From Bacteroidia bacterium (GTDB lineage Bacteria; Bacteroidota; Bacteroidia; Bacteroidales; Dysgonomonadaceae): a stretch of DNA of 24,994 nt. This document shows positions 7,297 through 15,917 of this stretch, in pieces (the stretch's first letter is position 1; each line of letters begins with the position of its first letter). Position numbers and translations under genes: made by a program. Under the pieces are notes generated by a model. The model ran no database searches, was not told the DNA's origin, and saw nothing but the letters and a program-made list of their open reading frames with translations. Location of the stretch: the NCBI GenBank assembly GCA_025999435.1, contig BNXH01000025.1:1-24994 (forward strand), given 5' to 3'.

Positions 7297-9612
7297 ATGG
7301 ATGAAAAAGCAATAAGACAAGAACTGGGAAGGGTGCTACAAGAAGAACCGAATAACTATAGTCGTATCCTAGAACTATCCACAAAATTATCAAGTTTCGA
7401 TAATGAAAACATTCGCTTTAGTGTTGATGCGGGTGTTATTGATAGATTAGGGAGTGAGCTTGTAGCCAGGCAGGAAACAGCTGTTTCAGAGTTGGTTAAG
7501 AATGCTTATGATGCGGACGCAACAAAGATCAATATAAAATTTGAAAATTCAGATAATATTGGCGGTACCCTTTATATTGAAGATAATGGTACAGGAATGA
7601 CTCGAGAGCAATTAATTAATGGCTTTATGAGAATATCTTCAACATCTAAAATACATAATCCACTATCAGATATTTATAAACGTAAGAGAGCTGGTCAAAA
7701 AGGCATTGGGAGATTTGCCGTTCAGCGGTTGGGCGAAAAACTAACTATTATAACACAGACAAAAGAAAGCAAAAATGCATTGGTTGTATCGATAGATTGG
7801 AATGATTATACAAGTGATATTGATTTATTAACTGTAAATAACAAAATTCTAACAAGGCAAGATAAATCAAAAGAAAATGGAACAACCTTAAAAATTGAAT
7901 TATTAAAAGATAAATGGTCTGAAGCGTCTATTCGAAGAATTTATAATTATGTCGGAGACATATTACAACCATTTCCCCTATCTGAAATAGATGAACATAA
8001 ACCTGAAAGTGACCTCATTATAGATCCTGGATTTAAAGTCTACTTTTCTAAAATAATAAATGGTAAACAAATTAATATTGCCGATGATAAAACCATGGTT
8101 TATAATCATGCTACTGCAATAATTGAAGGTACTATTGATAAAAGCGGAGTGGGAATTTATACGTTAGAAAGCAGAAAGATAGACCTGAATGAAATCGGAT
8201 ATATTAGTAGTGATCCGGATAAAGAAAATGTACCATTCTCTGAGTTGAGAAATGTTAAGTTTAGGGCTTATTATTTTATATATAATTCTGATATGGTTCC
8301 CAAAATGCAAGAGTCAAATATCAGAAAACTAGCTAGAACACAAGGAGGTATTCGATTATATAGGAATGGATTTAGAGTGCTTCCATATGGAGAGCCAAAT
8401 AACGACTGGCTAGGATTAGATGCCTCAACGGTTAGGCGCTCGGTTCTCCCCGTTCATGCTAATATTAATTTTTTTGGCTTTGTCGAGTTGATCGATAAAG
8501 AGAATGAATTTAATGAAACATCAAGTAGAGAAGGATTAGTAGAGAATGAGGCATTAATCCAATTAAAAAATTTCATTTATCGAGCTATAATGACAGCTGT
8601 TATAAAGATTGCAGAGGTCAGAAATGTAAAAATTGTCTCTGGACAAAAGATAAGTGATGGTATTTATGAATCTGTAGAGGTAAGAATAAAAAATATTGCA
8701 TTCACTATAGAAGAGCTCGATAGAGAATTAGAGAAGGATTCTGGCAGTGTTGAAGTAAAGAGTCGTAGAAAAAAGAAAATACAGCAGGTCAAAAAAGAAA
8801 TTTCTGAACTACAGAAAGCTCAAGAAGAAGAAAAGGATCAATATTTAAAAGAAAGATCAATGCTTCGGGTTCTTAGTAGCGTAGGATTAACTATAGCTCT
8901 ATTTATCCACGAGGTAAAAGATTATATCTTAAATATGAACGCCGATATTAAATTTCTATTGGATAAGTTAAAGTCAGAAGAGCAAATATTCAAAAGGCTG
9001 CTTATTCTCCAATCTAATGTTGAAACTTTTAAATCGTATACATCGTATTTTGATGTGGTCATCTCTCAAAACATAGTCCGAAATTTAATTCCAATTGAAT
9101 TACAAAATAAAATTGAGGAATTTTGGGAAAGTACTAGAAATGATGCTCACAGAAGTAGTCTCCAATTCGATAAACCTATTAGAAATGAATACTACTTATT
9201 TACGACTCCAATGCACCCTTCGGAATGGTCTTCCATTTTGTTCAATTTATACACAAATGCGAAAAAAGCGATAAAAAGAACTAAAAATAAGGGTGTTATA
9301 GATATAGAATGTGGGAAAATAGAAAATAGAATCTTTCTGAAATTTTCTGATACAGGAGATGGGATTCGAGATGAAATAAAAGAGCAGATTTTTGAGGAAT
9401 TTTTCACTACTTCATCGCCTAAAACACTGGAAAGTTTGAACACAAGTAATGAGGTGACAGGCACTGGATTAGGTTTGAAAATTGTAAGAGATATTTTATT
9501 AAGTTATAGAGGGAGGATTTATGTTGATGAACCTAAAGAAGGTTTCTCTACAACAATATATGTTGAAGTTCCAAAAGCAAATGATAAAGATTTAGATAAA
9601 CATGGTTTGTAA
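7297..9612 (+). CDS. Double-GHKL ATPase / histidine-kinase-like sensor
   Basis: A 771-residue cytosolic protein with two ATP-binding GHKL modules. The N-terminal one resembles Hsp90/MutL/MORC: N-box SELVKNAYDADA (64-75), DNGTGM (96-101), GQKGIGRFAV (133-142). A charged coiled-coil stretch follows at about 470-525. A DHp-like helix has H538 in FIHEVKDYILNMN. The C-terminal HATPase is of kinase type: N-box LFNLYTNAKKAI (about 649), DTGDGI (685) and GTGLGL (722). No membrane segments are seen, so it would sense something in the cytoplasm. It overlaps the receiver gene by 11 bases, which suggests a His-Asp relay. The first GHKL module recalls ATPases of predicted DNA-conflict systems. First gene of a four-gene operon. 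Confidence 0.85.
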   Translation: MDEKAIRQELGRVLQEEPNNYSRILELSTKLSSFDNENIRFSVDAGVIDRLGSELVARQETAVSELVKNAYDADATKINIKFENSDNIGGTLYIEDNGTGMTREQLINGFMRISSTSKIHNPLSDIYKRKRAGQKGIGRFAVQRLGEKLTIITQTKESKNALVVSIDWNDYTSDIDLLTVNNKILTRQDKSKENGTTLKIELLKDKWSEASIRRIYNYVGDILQPFPLSEIDEHKPESDLIIDPGFKVYFSKIINGKQINIADDKTMVYNHATAIIEGTIDKSGVGIYTLESRKIDLNEIGYISSDPDKENVPFSELRNVKFRAYYFIYNSDMVPKMQESNIRKLARTQGGIRLYRNGFRVLPYGEPNNDWLGLDASTVRRSVLPVHANINFFGFVELIDKENEFNETSSREGLVENEALIQLKNFIYRAIMTAVIKIAEVRNVKIVSGQKISDGIYESVEVRIKNIAFTIEELDRELEKDSGSVEVKSRRKKKIQQVKKEISELQKAQEEEKDQYLKERSMLRVLSSVGLTIALFIHEVKDYILNMNADIKFLLDKLKSEEQIFKRLLILQSNVETFKSYTSYFDVVISQNIVRNLIPIELQNKIEEFWESTRNDAHRSSLQFDKPIRNEYYLFTTPMHPSEWSSILFNLYTNAKKAIKRTKNKGVIDIECGKIENRIFLKFSDTGDGIRDEIKEQIFEEFFTTSSPKTLESLNTSNEVTGTGLGLKIVRDILLSYRGRIYVDEPKEGFSTTIYVEVPKANDKDLDKHGL

Positions 9613-10660
9613 AGTTTTTTATATAGAGGATTTAGATCCTGAAAGTCGAATTGAAACACTGAAAAGTGATAGTTTCAAAATTGTATCATTTAAGCCAGAT
9701 GTCAATATTGATGATATTATTCAAAAAATTATTGATGAAAACCCTGATATAATTTTAATGGATTATAAGTTGACAGAAGGTAGTGAGTTATCCTATTGTG
9801 ATGCACCTACAATAGCCTCGACTCTAAGGTCAAAATATAATAATGCGATAAAGGAAAGACCTATTGTGTTAATATCAACATTAGATAATATTGTTAAATT
9901 ATACAAGAAAGATTATACAAGTCATGATTTATTTGATTATGCAATAAGTAAAGAAAGAGCTTTAGAAAATACTGAATACTTTAGGTGTAAATGTCTCTCA
10001 TTTTTGAACTCTTATACAGATATTGTCAAAAATAAATTTGATTTAGATAAAATATTAGGTTTAAATGGTGAAATAAATCTAATTCATTCAAAAATAAGAA
10101 TTCAACTGAACAAAGATATTCAATCGGCATATGAGTTTAGCAGATTCATTTTTGAACATTTAATTAGATGCTCTGGCTTATTAATCGGAGAAGATATTTT
10201 ATCTGCTAGATTAGGGGTAAGTAAGGATTCTACTGATTGGGGAAAATTGAAGGAAAAGCTTTTAGAGTATAAATATATAGGAATTTTCTCTGACGTATAT
10301 GATAGATGGTGGATGTCTAAAATTGAATTTTGGTGGAATGATATATTAAAAATTGATTATCCGTTGAGACAATACGATGTCACAGAAAGAGTCTTACTTT
10401 TACAAAAGCAGTTAGGATTGAATGATTTAAACGAGGTGAAAAGTAGCTCTATGAATCTCAGCAAAAATTATTGGAGTATATGTAAAGAAACCCAACTACC
10501 TTTAGATCCTTTTGATGGCATTGAATTATTAGATGAAGAGTATAAACCATGGCAGGATAAAGAATACGTATCAATAGAAGGAGCATTGCAAAATTTGGAG
10601 AAATATTCTAAAATAATTAGTGAATCTGATAAAAGAGAATTGCGCAAATATAATAAGTAA
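9602..10660 (+). CDS. Receiver-domain protein with unknown C-terminus
   Basis: A 352-residue protein. The N-terminal ~125 residues form a response-regulator receiver: acidic pair E9/D10 (YIED), phosphoacceptor D54 in DIILMDYKL, S92/T93 in PIVLIST and K117 in AISK. The remaining ~225 residues are rich in Trp and Leu (YDRWWMSKIEFWWNDILKI at about 236-254). They resemble no DNA-binding output domain I recognise, so the protein may signal to a partner rather than to promoters. Its start overlaps the kinase-like gene by 11 bases, and the next gene begins 5 bases after its stop. The domain assignment is good; the output is unknown. Confidence 0.8.
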   Translation: MVCKVFYIEDLDPESRIETLKSDSFKIVSFKPDVNIDDIIQKIIDENPDIILMDYKLTEGSELSYCDAPTIASTLRSKYNNAIKERPIVLISTLDNIVKLYKKDYTSHDLFDYAISKERALENTEYFRCKCLSFLNSYTDIVKNKFDLDKILGLNGEINLIHSKIRIQLNKDIQSAYEFSRFIFEHLIRCSGLLIGEDILSARLGVSKDSTDWGKLKEKLLEYKYIGIFSDVYDRWWMSKIEFWWNDILKIDYPLRQYDVTERVLLLQKQLGLNDLNEVKSSSMNLSKNYWSICKETQLPLDPFDGIELLDEEYKPWQDKEYVSIEGALQNLEKYSKIISESDKRELRKYNK

Positions 10661-10665
10661 TTAAG

Positions 10666-11373
10666 ATGAATATTTGGGATAAAAGACAATATAAGAATGA
10701 TTTATCGCTATTTAAACAAGTTTTAGACTCTGCGAATATAGATGGAGATTTTAAAATAATTGAGGATGCAATTGATAAATTAGATGACAAGGAAATCATT
10801 GAATATGATATACGGAATCTATGTTTTCACATTAATGGACGCATTGCAGGTACAACCCCCGAGAATTTAAATTATTGTCAAATTTATTTTGATAATAAAA
10901 TTGCGTTAAAAGATTCTTTAGATGAGAATCATGATCCTTTCTATCGATACAATTTAAATATAAATATTTTTTTATATAAAAGTAAAAATGACAATAAAAA
11001 AGCCTATTGCTGTTCTTGGCACTTGGATAAAGAAGATAATGAAGTAAATTTTAAATATACTCATCCATTTTATCATTTTCAATTTGGTGGGAAAAAATAT
11101 GAATATATAGATCCAGATATGGGTCTATTAAACTGTCCAAGAATCCCCCATCCTCCTATGGATGTGTTTCTTGGATTTCATTTTATATTAAATAATTTCT
11201 ACAATAAAAAACAGTTTGATTTTGTCGAAGGAATAATGAATAATCCAGATTATAAAAGAATTATAAAAAGGGCACAAGATAGACTCTGGCAACCTTATTT
11301 TAAAGCATTTGATTCAGCAAATACTCATAGTGATTTTACAATCAATAAAATATTTCCCTTGTATATAAGCTAG
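10666..11373 (+). CDS. Unknown 235-aa protein in the GHKL/methylase operon
   Basis: I do not recognise this family. The 235-residue soluble protein has a possibly conserved centre with candidate metal ligands or catalytic residues: C115, C116 and H119 in YCCSWHLDKE, H133 and H137 in YTHPFYHFQFGG, then C157 and H162 in LNCPRIPHPPMD. No P-loop, PD-(D/E)XK, HNH or HTH motif is evident. It sits between the receiver gene (5-base gap) and the methyltransferase gene (2-base gap), so it is certainly part of the unit. As the only component without an assigned role it is the natural candidate for effector or adaptor; that is inference. Confidence 0.75.
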   Translation: MNIWDKRQYKNDLSLFKQVLDSANIDGDFKIIEDAIDKLDDKEIIEYDIRNLCFHINGRIAGTTPENLNYCQIYFDNKIALKDSLDENHDPFYRYNLNINIFLYKSKNDNKKAYCCSWHLDKEDNEVNFKYTHPFYHFQFGGKKYEYIDPDMGLLNCPRIPHPPMDVFLGFHFILNNFYNKKQFDFVEGIMNNPDYKRIIKRAQDRLWQPYFKAFDSANTHSDFTINKIFPLYIS

Positions 11374-11375
11374 GC

Positions 11376-13280
11376 ATGAATCAAAACATCTTAAAATATC
11401 TCAGGACTTATTCTTACAAAGAACAGGATATAAATAGATTATTAGTTTCTTCATTTGTACGTATTAATAGGATTGAAGAAATCAATAATGAGTTTATAAG
11501 AGGTTTTATTATTAATAATCAGAATCAAGAAGAAAGTCATCAACTAGATGAATTCTTGACTTTTTTTGATTCTAATTTTGATATAGAATTCTTGTTAGAG
11601 CTTTTTGAATTTGTTATTTCACCAGAAGATAAAGAAGTTAATGGAGCAGTCTTCACGCCTAAGTTTATTAGAGAATATATTGTTAAACAAATAATCTTGC
11701 AATTTGAGGGCCAAGAAAAAGATATTAATACATTAAAATTTGGAGACATTGCTTGTGGCTGTGGCGGCTTTTTTAAAACAATATCAGAAGAATACAGGAA
11801 TAAAACTAATAAAAGCTATTTTGAAATATATAAAGAAAATATATTTGGATTAGATATCCAGCATTATAGTATTGTCAGAACGAAAATATTATTGATTCTT
11901 AATGCAATAATCAATGGTGAAGATTCTATAGAATTTGAATTCAATTTATTTGAAGGGAATGCCTTAGATTATGATTGGAATAAAATTAAAGAAATAAAAA
12001 TAAACAGGGGCTTTGATGCAGTTATAGGAAATCCCCCTTATGTAGGCTCTTCAAATTTAGATGAATACACGAAAAATCTAATGAAAAACTGGTCAGTTTC
12101 ATTAACTGGAAAATTAGACCTTTATATTCCTTTTTTTGAGATTGGCCTAAGGTGGCTTACAAAAGAAGGTATATTAGGATACATAACAGTAAATAATTTC
12201 TATCGAAGTTTAAATGGGCGAGCATTAAGAAGCTTCTTTTCTGAGAATAGTTTTGATTTCAAGCTAATTGACTTTGGTAGTGAACAAGTTTTTAGATCAA
12301 GATTGACTTATACTTGTATCTGTCAGATAAAAAAAACAAAAGGTAGTTTGCGATATACAAACTCAACACCACAGAGAATTGATTTATTAGTGGATGAAGA
12401 CTTTGTCAAGTTTAAATATGAACAGCTAAACAATATTGATGGTTGGCAGTTAGAAGATGCTAAAACTCAACTTAATCTAAAAAAATTAGAGAATGCGGGA
12501 GAAAAACTAGGATGCTTGTTCAATATAAGAAATGGCTTCGCTACTTTAAGAAATTATATTTATTTATTTAAGCCTATTGATGAAGATGATAGGTTTTATT
12601 ATTTTGAAAAAAATTCTGTAAGATATAGAATAGAAAGAAATATTTGTCGAGATGCAATTAAACCTAATATTCTAAAGGATGAATCTGATTTAGAACGTTT
12701 CATGGAGAAGATAATTTTTCCATATATTATAGTTGAAGAACAAAATAATGGCTTGTTTCAAAATCAGACCAATCGTTTAGTGAAAATTATCGATGAAGAA
12801 AGGCTTATTCAAGAATTTCCCGATACATACAATTACCTTTGCTTATACAAAGCAGAATTAGCAAAAAGAGATAAAGGGCAGAGAGAATACGAAACTTGGT
12901 ATGCCTTTGGTAGAAGCCAGGCTTTAAATATTACAGGGCTAAAATTACTTTTTCCCTATATATCTGATACCCCATATTTTGTCTATACAAATGATACCGA
13001 GTTATTATTTTATAATGGATATGCACTAGTGTCTGATTCTGAAAAAGATCTGAAATTTATTCAAAAAATATTAAAAACAAAAATCTTTTGGTACTACATA
13101 AAACATACAAGTAAACCTTATGCTAATAACTATTTCGCTTTAGCTAAGAATTACATAAAAAATTTTAGTATTCCTCCATTCACGTTAAATGAAAAAAAGG
13201 TTTTTATGGAATTAAAAAATAGAGACTCAATAAATAAATTCCTACTTAAGAAATATAATATAACCGATATTGAATTATAA
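11376..13280 (+). CDS. Eco57I/TaqI-type adenine-N6 DNA methyltransferase
   Basis: A 634-residue protein. SAM-binding motif I is DIACGCGGFF (from D124), preceded by GAVFTPKFIREYIV. The catalytic motif IV is NPPYVG (219-224), typical of N6-adenine methylases. TITVNNFYRSLNG-like sequence after the methylase core and a TaqI_C-like target-recognition region (about 330-600) complete the gamma-class layout. It lacks the N-terminal PD-(D/E)XK nuclease of single-chain type IIG enzymes, which usually exceed 900 residues, and no cognate nuclease is apparent nearby. Last gene of the operon, 2 bases after the 235-aa gene. It either marks self DNA or is the regulated output; the target sequence is unknown. 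Confidence 0.85.
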   Translation: MNQNILKYLRTYSYKEQDINRLLVSSFVRINRIEEINNEFIRGFIINNQNQEESHQLDEFLTFFDSNFDIEFLLELFEFVISPEDKEVNGAVFTPKFIREYIVKQIILQFEGQEKDINTLKFGDIACGCGGFFKTISEEYRNKTNKSYFEIYKENIFGLDIQHYSIVRTKILLILNAIINGEDSIEFEFNLFEGNALDYDWNKIKEIKINRGFDAVIGNPPYVGSSNLDEYTKNLMKNWSVSLTGKLDLYIPFFEIGLRWLTKEGILGYITVNNFYRSLNGRALRSFFSENSFDFKLIDFGSEQVFRSRLTYTCICQIKKTKGSLRYTNSTPQRIDLLVDEDFVKFKYEQLNNIDGWQLEDAKTQLNLKKLENAGEKLGCLFNIRNGFATLRNYIYLFKPIDEDDRFYYFEKNSVRYRIERNICRDAIKPNILKDESDLERFMEKIIFPYIIVEEQNNGLFQNQTNRLVKIIDEERLIQEFPDTYNYLCLYKAELAKRDKGQREYETWYAFGRSQALNITGLKLLFPYISDTPYFVYTNDTELLFYNGYALVSDSEKDLKFIQKILKTKIFWYYIKHTSKPYANNYFALAKNYIKNFSIPPFTLNEKKVFMELKNRDSINKFLLKKYNITDIEL

Positions 13281-13432
13281 AAGATGAATTTTAAATTAAC
13301 AGGGAAGTAGTCTTCCCCCCCACTTAAACAAAAACGTGTGCTAAAGCTAAAGAGTGTCTATTGTCCGAACGAAGTCTTTGATATGTCATTTTTTGTCTCT
13401 GTATCAATTCCTTTTCTGACAGTATTTAGAAC

Positions 13433-13440
13433 TATTTTTG
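13433..13440 (+). promoter_or_regulatory. -7 box upstream of int3
   Basis: TATTTTTG matches TAnnTTTG and ends 18 bases before the int3 ATG at 13459. No TTTG at the proper -33 spacing was identified. The 178-base gap behind the methyltransferase gene holds no other clear signal. Confidence 0.4.
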
Positions 13441-13458
13441 TAGTCTAAATCGACAAAT

Positions 13459-14679
13459 ATGAGACGAAGTACTTTTAAAATTCTTTTTTATATTAAGAGA
13501 AGTAACCCTAAGAAAAATGGAAAAGTAGCTATAATGGGTCGAATTACCATAGACGGAAAACGTTCTCAATTTAGCACAAAGCTTGAAATTTATCCCGACG
13601 AGTGGAATAATGAATGGGGAAAATCCATTGGTAATAATATAGAAGCAATCGCTATTAACTCTATGTTAGATAAGATCCGTGGAAAGATAGTCATGTCCTA
13701 TTATAAATTAATGGATATAGACGGGTATGCCAGCCCCGATAAAATCAAAAATATTCTATTGGGTTTCGAAGAAAAGGGTAAAACCATCATCTATTACTTC
13801 AATAAATTCAATGAACAATACAGATCAAAAGTTGGAGTGACAGTTACTAAAACTACTTACTTAAGATATGAATTAGTAAAAAAACGATTATCAGAGTTTA
13901 TGGAAAAAACATATAAGGTAAAAGATATGCCTTATAGGGAAATAACCACCGTTTTTATTCAAAATTTTTATCAGTTTCTGCGAAGTAAATATAAATCTGG
14001 AAACAATAATGCGATGAAAACCGTCCAACATTTGAGAGCTATATTCTTTTACATAAAAAATAGCGGAGAGTATTTTCCTGATCCATTTGCTAATTTTAAA
14101 ATTAGTTTTGAAAAAAAGGAGCGGTCATTTCTAACAAAAACAGAATTGATCGCATTGTATAATAAAAAATTGCCCTCTGAACGGCTGGAAAGAGTTAGAG
14201 ATATTTTTCTTTTTTGCTCCTATACTGGTTTATCGTATTCTGATCTCCAGAACCTGACTAAAGAAAAAATTAGAACAAATATTGATGGCCATCTATGGAT
14301 TATGGCTACCAGGAATAAAACTGGAATTCCATATAAGGTACGTTTGTTAGCTATACCTATAGCTATTCTTAAGAAATATGAATATTTACAGGCATATGGG
14401 GAATTATTACCCATAATTAGTAATCAAAAAATGAATGAGTATTTATCCGAAATCACTAATATTTGCGGTATTAACAAAAGAATAACGAGCCATTGTGCCA
14501 GACATACTTTTGGAACCCTTTGTCTTACAGAGGGAATGTCAATAGAGAGTGTCTCTAAATTATTAGGGCATACGAAAATTAAAACAACTCAGATATATGC
14601 TCAGATAACTGATCAGAAATTGAGTAATGAAATGGATAAATTAGCAAAAAAACTGAATATAGCTAGTTCTTTGAAATAA
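13459..14679 (+). CDS. Tyrosine recombinase / integrase (int3), IntDOT-like
   Basis: An integrase of 406 residues with an Arm-binding domain (about 5-100), a SAM-like domain (about 110-215) and a catalytic domain (about 222-395). Visible catalytic residues are K287 (TRNKTG), H345-x-x-R348 (TSHCARHTFGT), H371 (LGHTKI) and Y380 (TQIYAQI). The first catalytic Arg is replaced by Ser259 (YTGLSYSDL), as is known for IntDOT. It is related to int2 but clearly distinct. A tRNA 3' fragment lies 120 bases downstream, a plausible attachment site, so int3 may mark a second element nested in the island. Confidence 0.9.
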   Translation: MRRSTFKILFYIKRSNPKKNGKVAIMGRITIDGKRSQFSTKLEIYPDEWNNEWGKSIGNNIEAIAINSMLDKIRGKIVMSYYKLMDIDGYASPDKIKNILLGFEEKGKTIIYYFNKFNEQYRSKVGVTVTKTTYLRYELVKKRLSEFMEKTYKVKDMPYREITTVFIQNFYQFLRSKYKSGNNNAMKTVQHLRAIFFYIKNSGEYFPDPFANFKISFEKKERSFLTKTELIALYNKKLPSERLERVRDIFLFCSYTGLSYSDLQNLTKEKIRTNIDGHLWIMATRNKTGIPYKVRLLAIPIAILKKYEYLQAYGELLPIISNQKMNEYLSEITNICGINKRITSHCARHTFGTLCLTEGMSIESVSKLLGHTKIKTTQIYAQITDQKLSNEMDKLAKKLNIASSLK

Positions 14680-15151
14680 CTGAAGTCGCTAATGCAAGCT
14701 ATAATTAAGGATTTTGAACCTTAGAAACAAATATAAATCGGCTCAAAACTAACCGAACTAACAATCTCACATATATATGTTTATAAAATAAAGGCTTGGC
14801 GCGCGGGTTCGAATCCCGTCTTTCGCTTATGCAAAATAGAGCAAAACAAAGCAATTACAACTCATCTTTCACTCTCACATTTTTCCTCATCCCGTCTTTT
14901 TCCTTATTTTATCATTTTAAATATCAATATATCAACATATTGTGGGTTTCTGTATAAAAACTCACGATAGATAGTATTATAATTTATTTGGCTAAGCAAT
15001 TTGAGGAAAAAGAGTGAATTATAAAAGAGGAAATAATGCGAATAGTTGGATTTGAACCTATTACTTTTCTGTCTGTAAATAGGATGCCTCATGTCTTATT
15101 TTGGCTATGTAAAGGTTGTTGTTATTTCAACAGGTACATCCTATTGTAATA
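14680..15151. other. Intergenic region with a tRNA fragment, otherwise empty
   Basis: Apart from the tRNA 3' fragment (14793-14827) this stretch holds no gene I can support. It separates the rightward int3 from the leftward HTH genes, and both units end here. It may represent an old element junction. Confidence 0.4.
14793..14827 (+). repeat. tRNA 3'-end fragment, putative attachment site
   Basis: The stretch contains a T-arm (stem GCGGG 14803-14807, loop TTCGAAT, stem CCCGT 14815-14819), then acceptor strand CTTTCGC (14820-14826) and T73. This resembles the last ~35 bases of a tRNA whose 5' acceptor would be GCGAAAG, possibly tRNA-Gly. The 5' part is absent. Integrases of this type often target tRNA 3' ends, so this is probably a crossover site for int3 or a related element. 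No second copy was found in the window. Confidence 0.6.
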
Positions 15152-15180
15152 AAAAGCCACAAAGTAAATTTGTGACTTTT
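15152..15180 (-). terminator. Terminator of the leftward HTH operon
   Basis: The stem is AAAAGcCACAAA / TTTGTGaCTTTT with one mismatch and a five-base loop. T-tracts occur in both directions. It lies 17 bases past the stop of the HTH gene ending at 15197 and probably terminates that operon. Confidence 0.7.
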
Positions 15181-15196
15181 CTCTTTTGTCTAAAAA

Positions 15197-15541
15197 CTAT
15201 TTAGAGCGTTTCTTCGAACAGAGATTTATATAATTTTTGTAGAAATCATCTATTGTTTTAGGATCAGATTTAATAACCCTATTGTTGAGTTTATCTTCTA
15301 TTTCAGAGAGCTTGTATAGGCAGCGGCCACGGAGTTTATGATAGGATATAGCATTTTCTGTACGTAAGCGCTGCAACGTTCTTGTACTTATTTTAAGTAA
15401 ATCAGCAACCTCCTGACTATCCAACCAAATATCTTCTTTGTTCTTATCTGACACTTGGTGCTTTAGGATATAATCAGTTAATATTTCAATTTTATCAACT
15501 AAACTTTTGAATGCTTTACTCTCTATCGTTATAACCTCCAT
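15197..15541 (-). CDS. Excisionase-like HTH protein
   Basis: A 114-residue protein with a MerR/excisionase-type winged HTH (HTH_17), about residues 38-90: WLDSQEVADLLKISTRTLQRLR, then AISYHKLRGRCLYKLSEIEDKL. An N-terminal helix precedes it (about 5-30). Such proteins occur in pairs in Bacteroidetes mobile elements as excision or transcription factors. It lies 20 bases behind the related gene at 15562-15816 and is followed by a terminator, so the two form the end of a leftward unit with the transposase-like genes. Confidence 0.75.
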   Translation of the reverse strand: MEVITIESKAFKSLVDKIEILTDYILKHQVSDKNKEDIWLDSQEVADLLKISTRTLQRLRTENAISYHKLRGRCLYKLSEIEDKLNNRVIKSDPKTIDDFYKNYINLCSKKRSK

Positions 15542-15561
15542 ATTATTATTGCTTTAAGTTA

Positions 15562-15816
15562 TTATTTTTTTAATGATTTAACATCTTCTGATCGATAATA
15601 ATATTTATCTCTCACCCGGATATAAGGAATAATATTCTTTACTCTATATCTTTGAAGTGTACGGGAAGATATTCCTAAGAACACACATACCTCTCGATTA
15701 TTCCACCATTCTTCAGGACCAAAAGCATCTTCGTTTGGAAGTGTATTACATGGAGGTTTATCAGATATTTGGCTGGTTTTATCTGAAAAGTAATTATTAT
15801 GAGTGTTAGATTCCAT
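15562..15816 (-). CDS. Excisionase-like HTH protein
   Basis: An 84-residue protein whose C-terminal half is HTH_17: EWWNNREVCVFLGISSRTLQRYR, then IIPYIRVRDKYYYRSEDVKSL. The N-terminal ~35 residues are polar and look disordered. It is homologous to its downstream neighbour and to the two divergent genes at 17447-18032. It probably binds DNA with its partner; the target is unknown. Confidence 0.75.
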   Translation of the reverse strand: MESNTHNNYFSDKTSQISDKPPCNTLPNEDAFGPEEWWNNREVCVFLGISSRTLQRYRVKNIIPYIRVRDKYYYRSEDVKSLKK

Positions 15817-15917
15817 TTGACTATATTTTTATCGATAAATCCCTTAATACAAAGAAAAATGAAATAGATTTGTTATAGGCTTCTTCTTTATAGTGGGTCG
15901 ATTATTCTATTGAGGCG

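Noticed and set aside
15036..15062. tRNA-like T-loop on the minus strand (GGTTCAAATCC)
   Set aside because: The flanking T-stem does not pair, and no acceptor, D-arm or anticodon stem can be folded around it; probably chance or very old debris.
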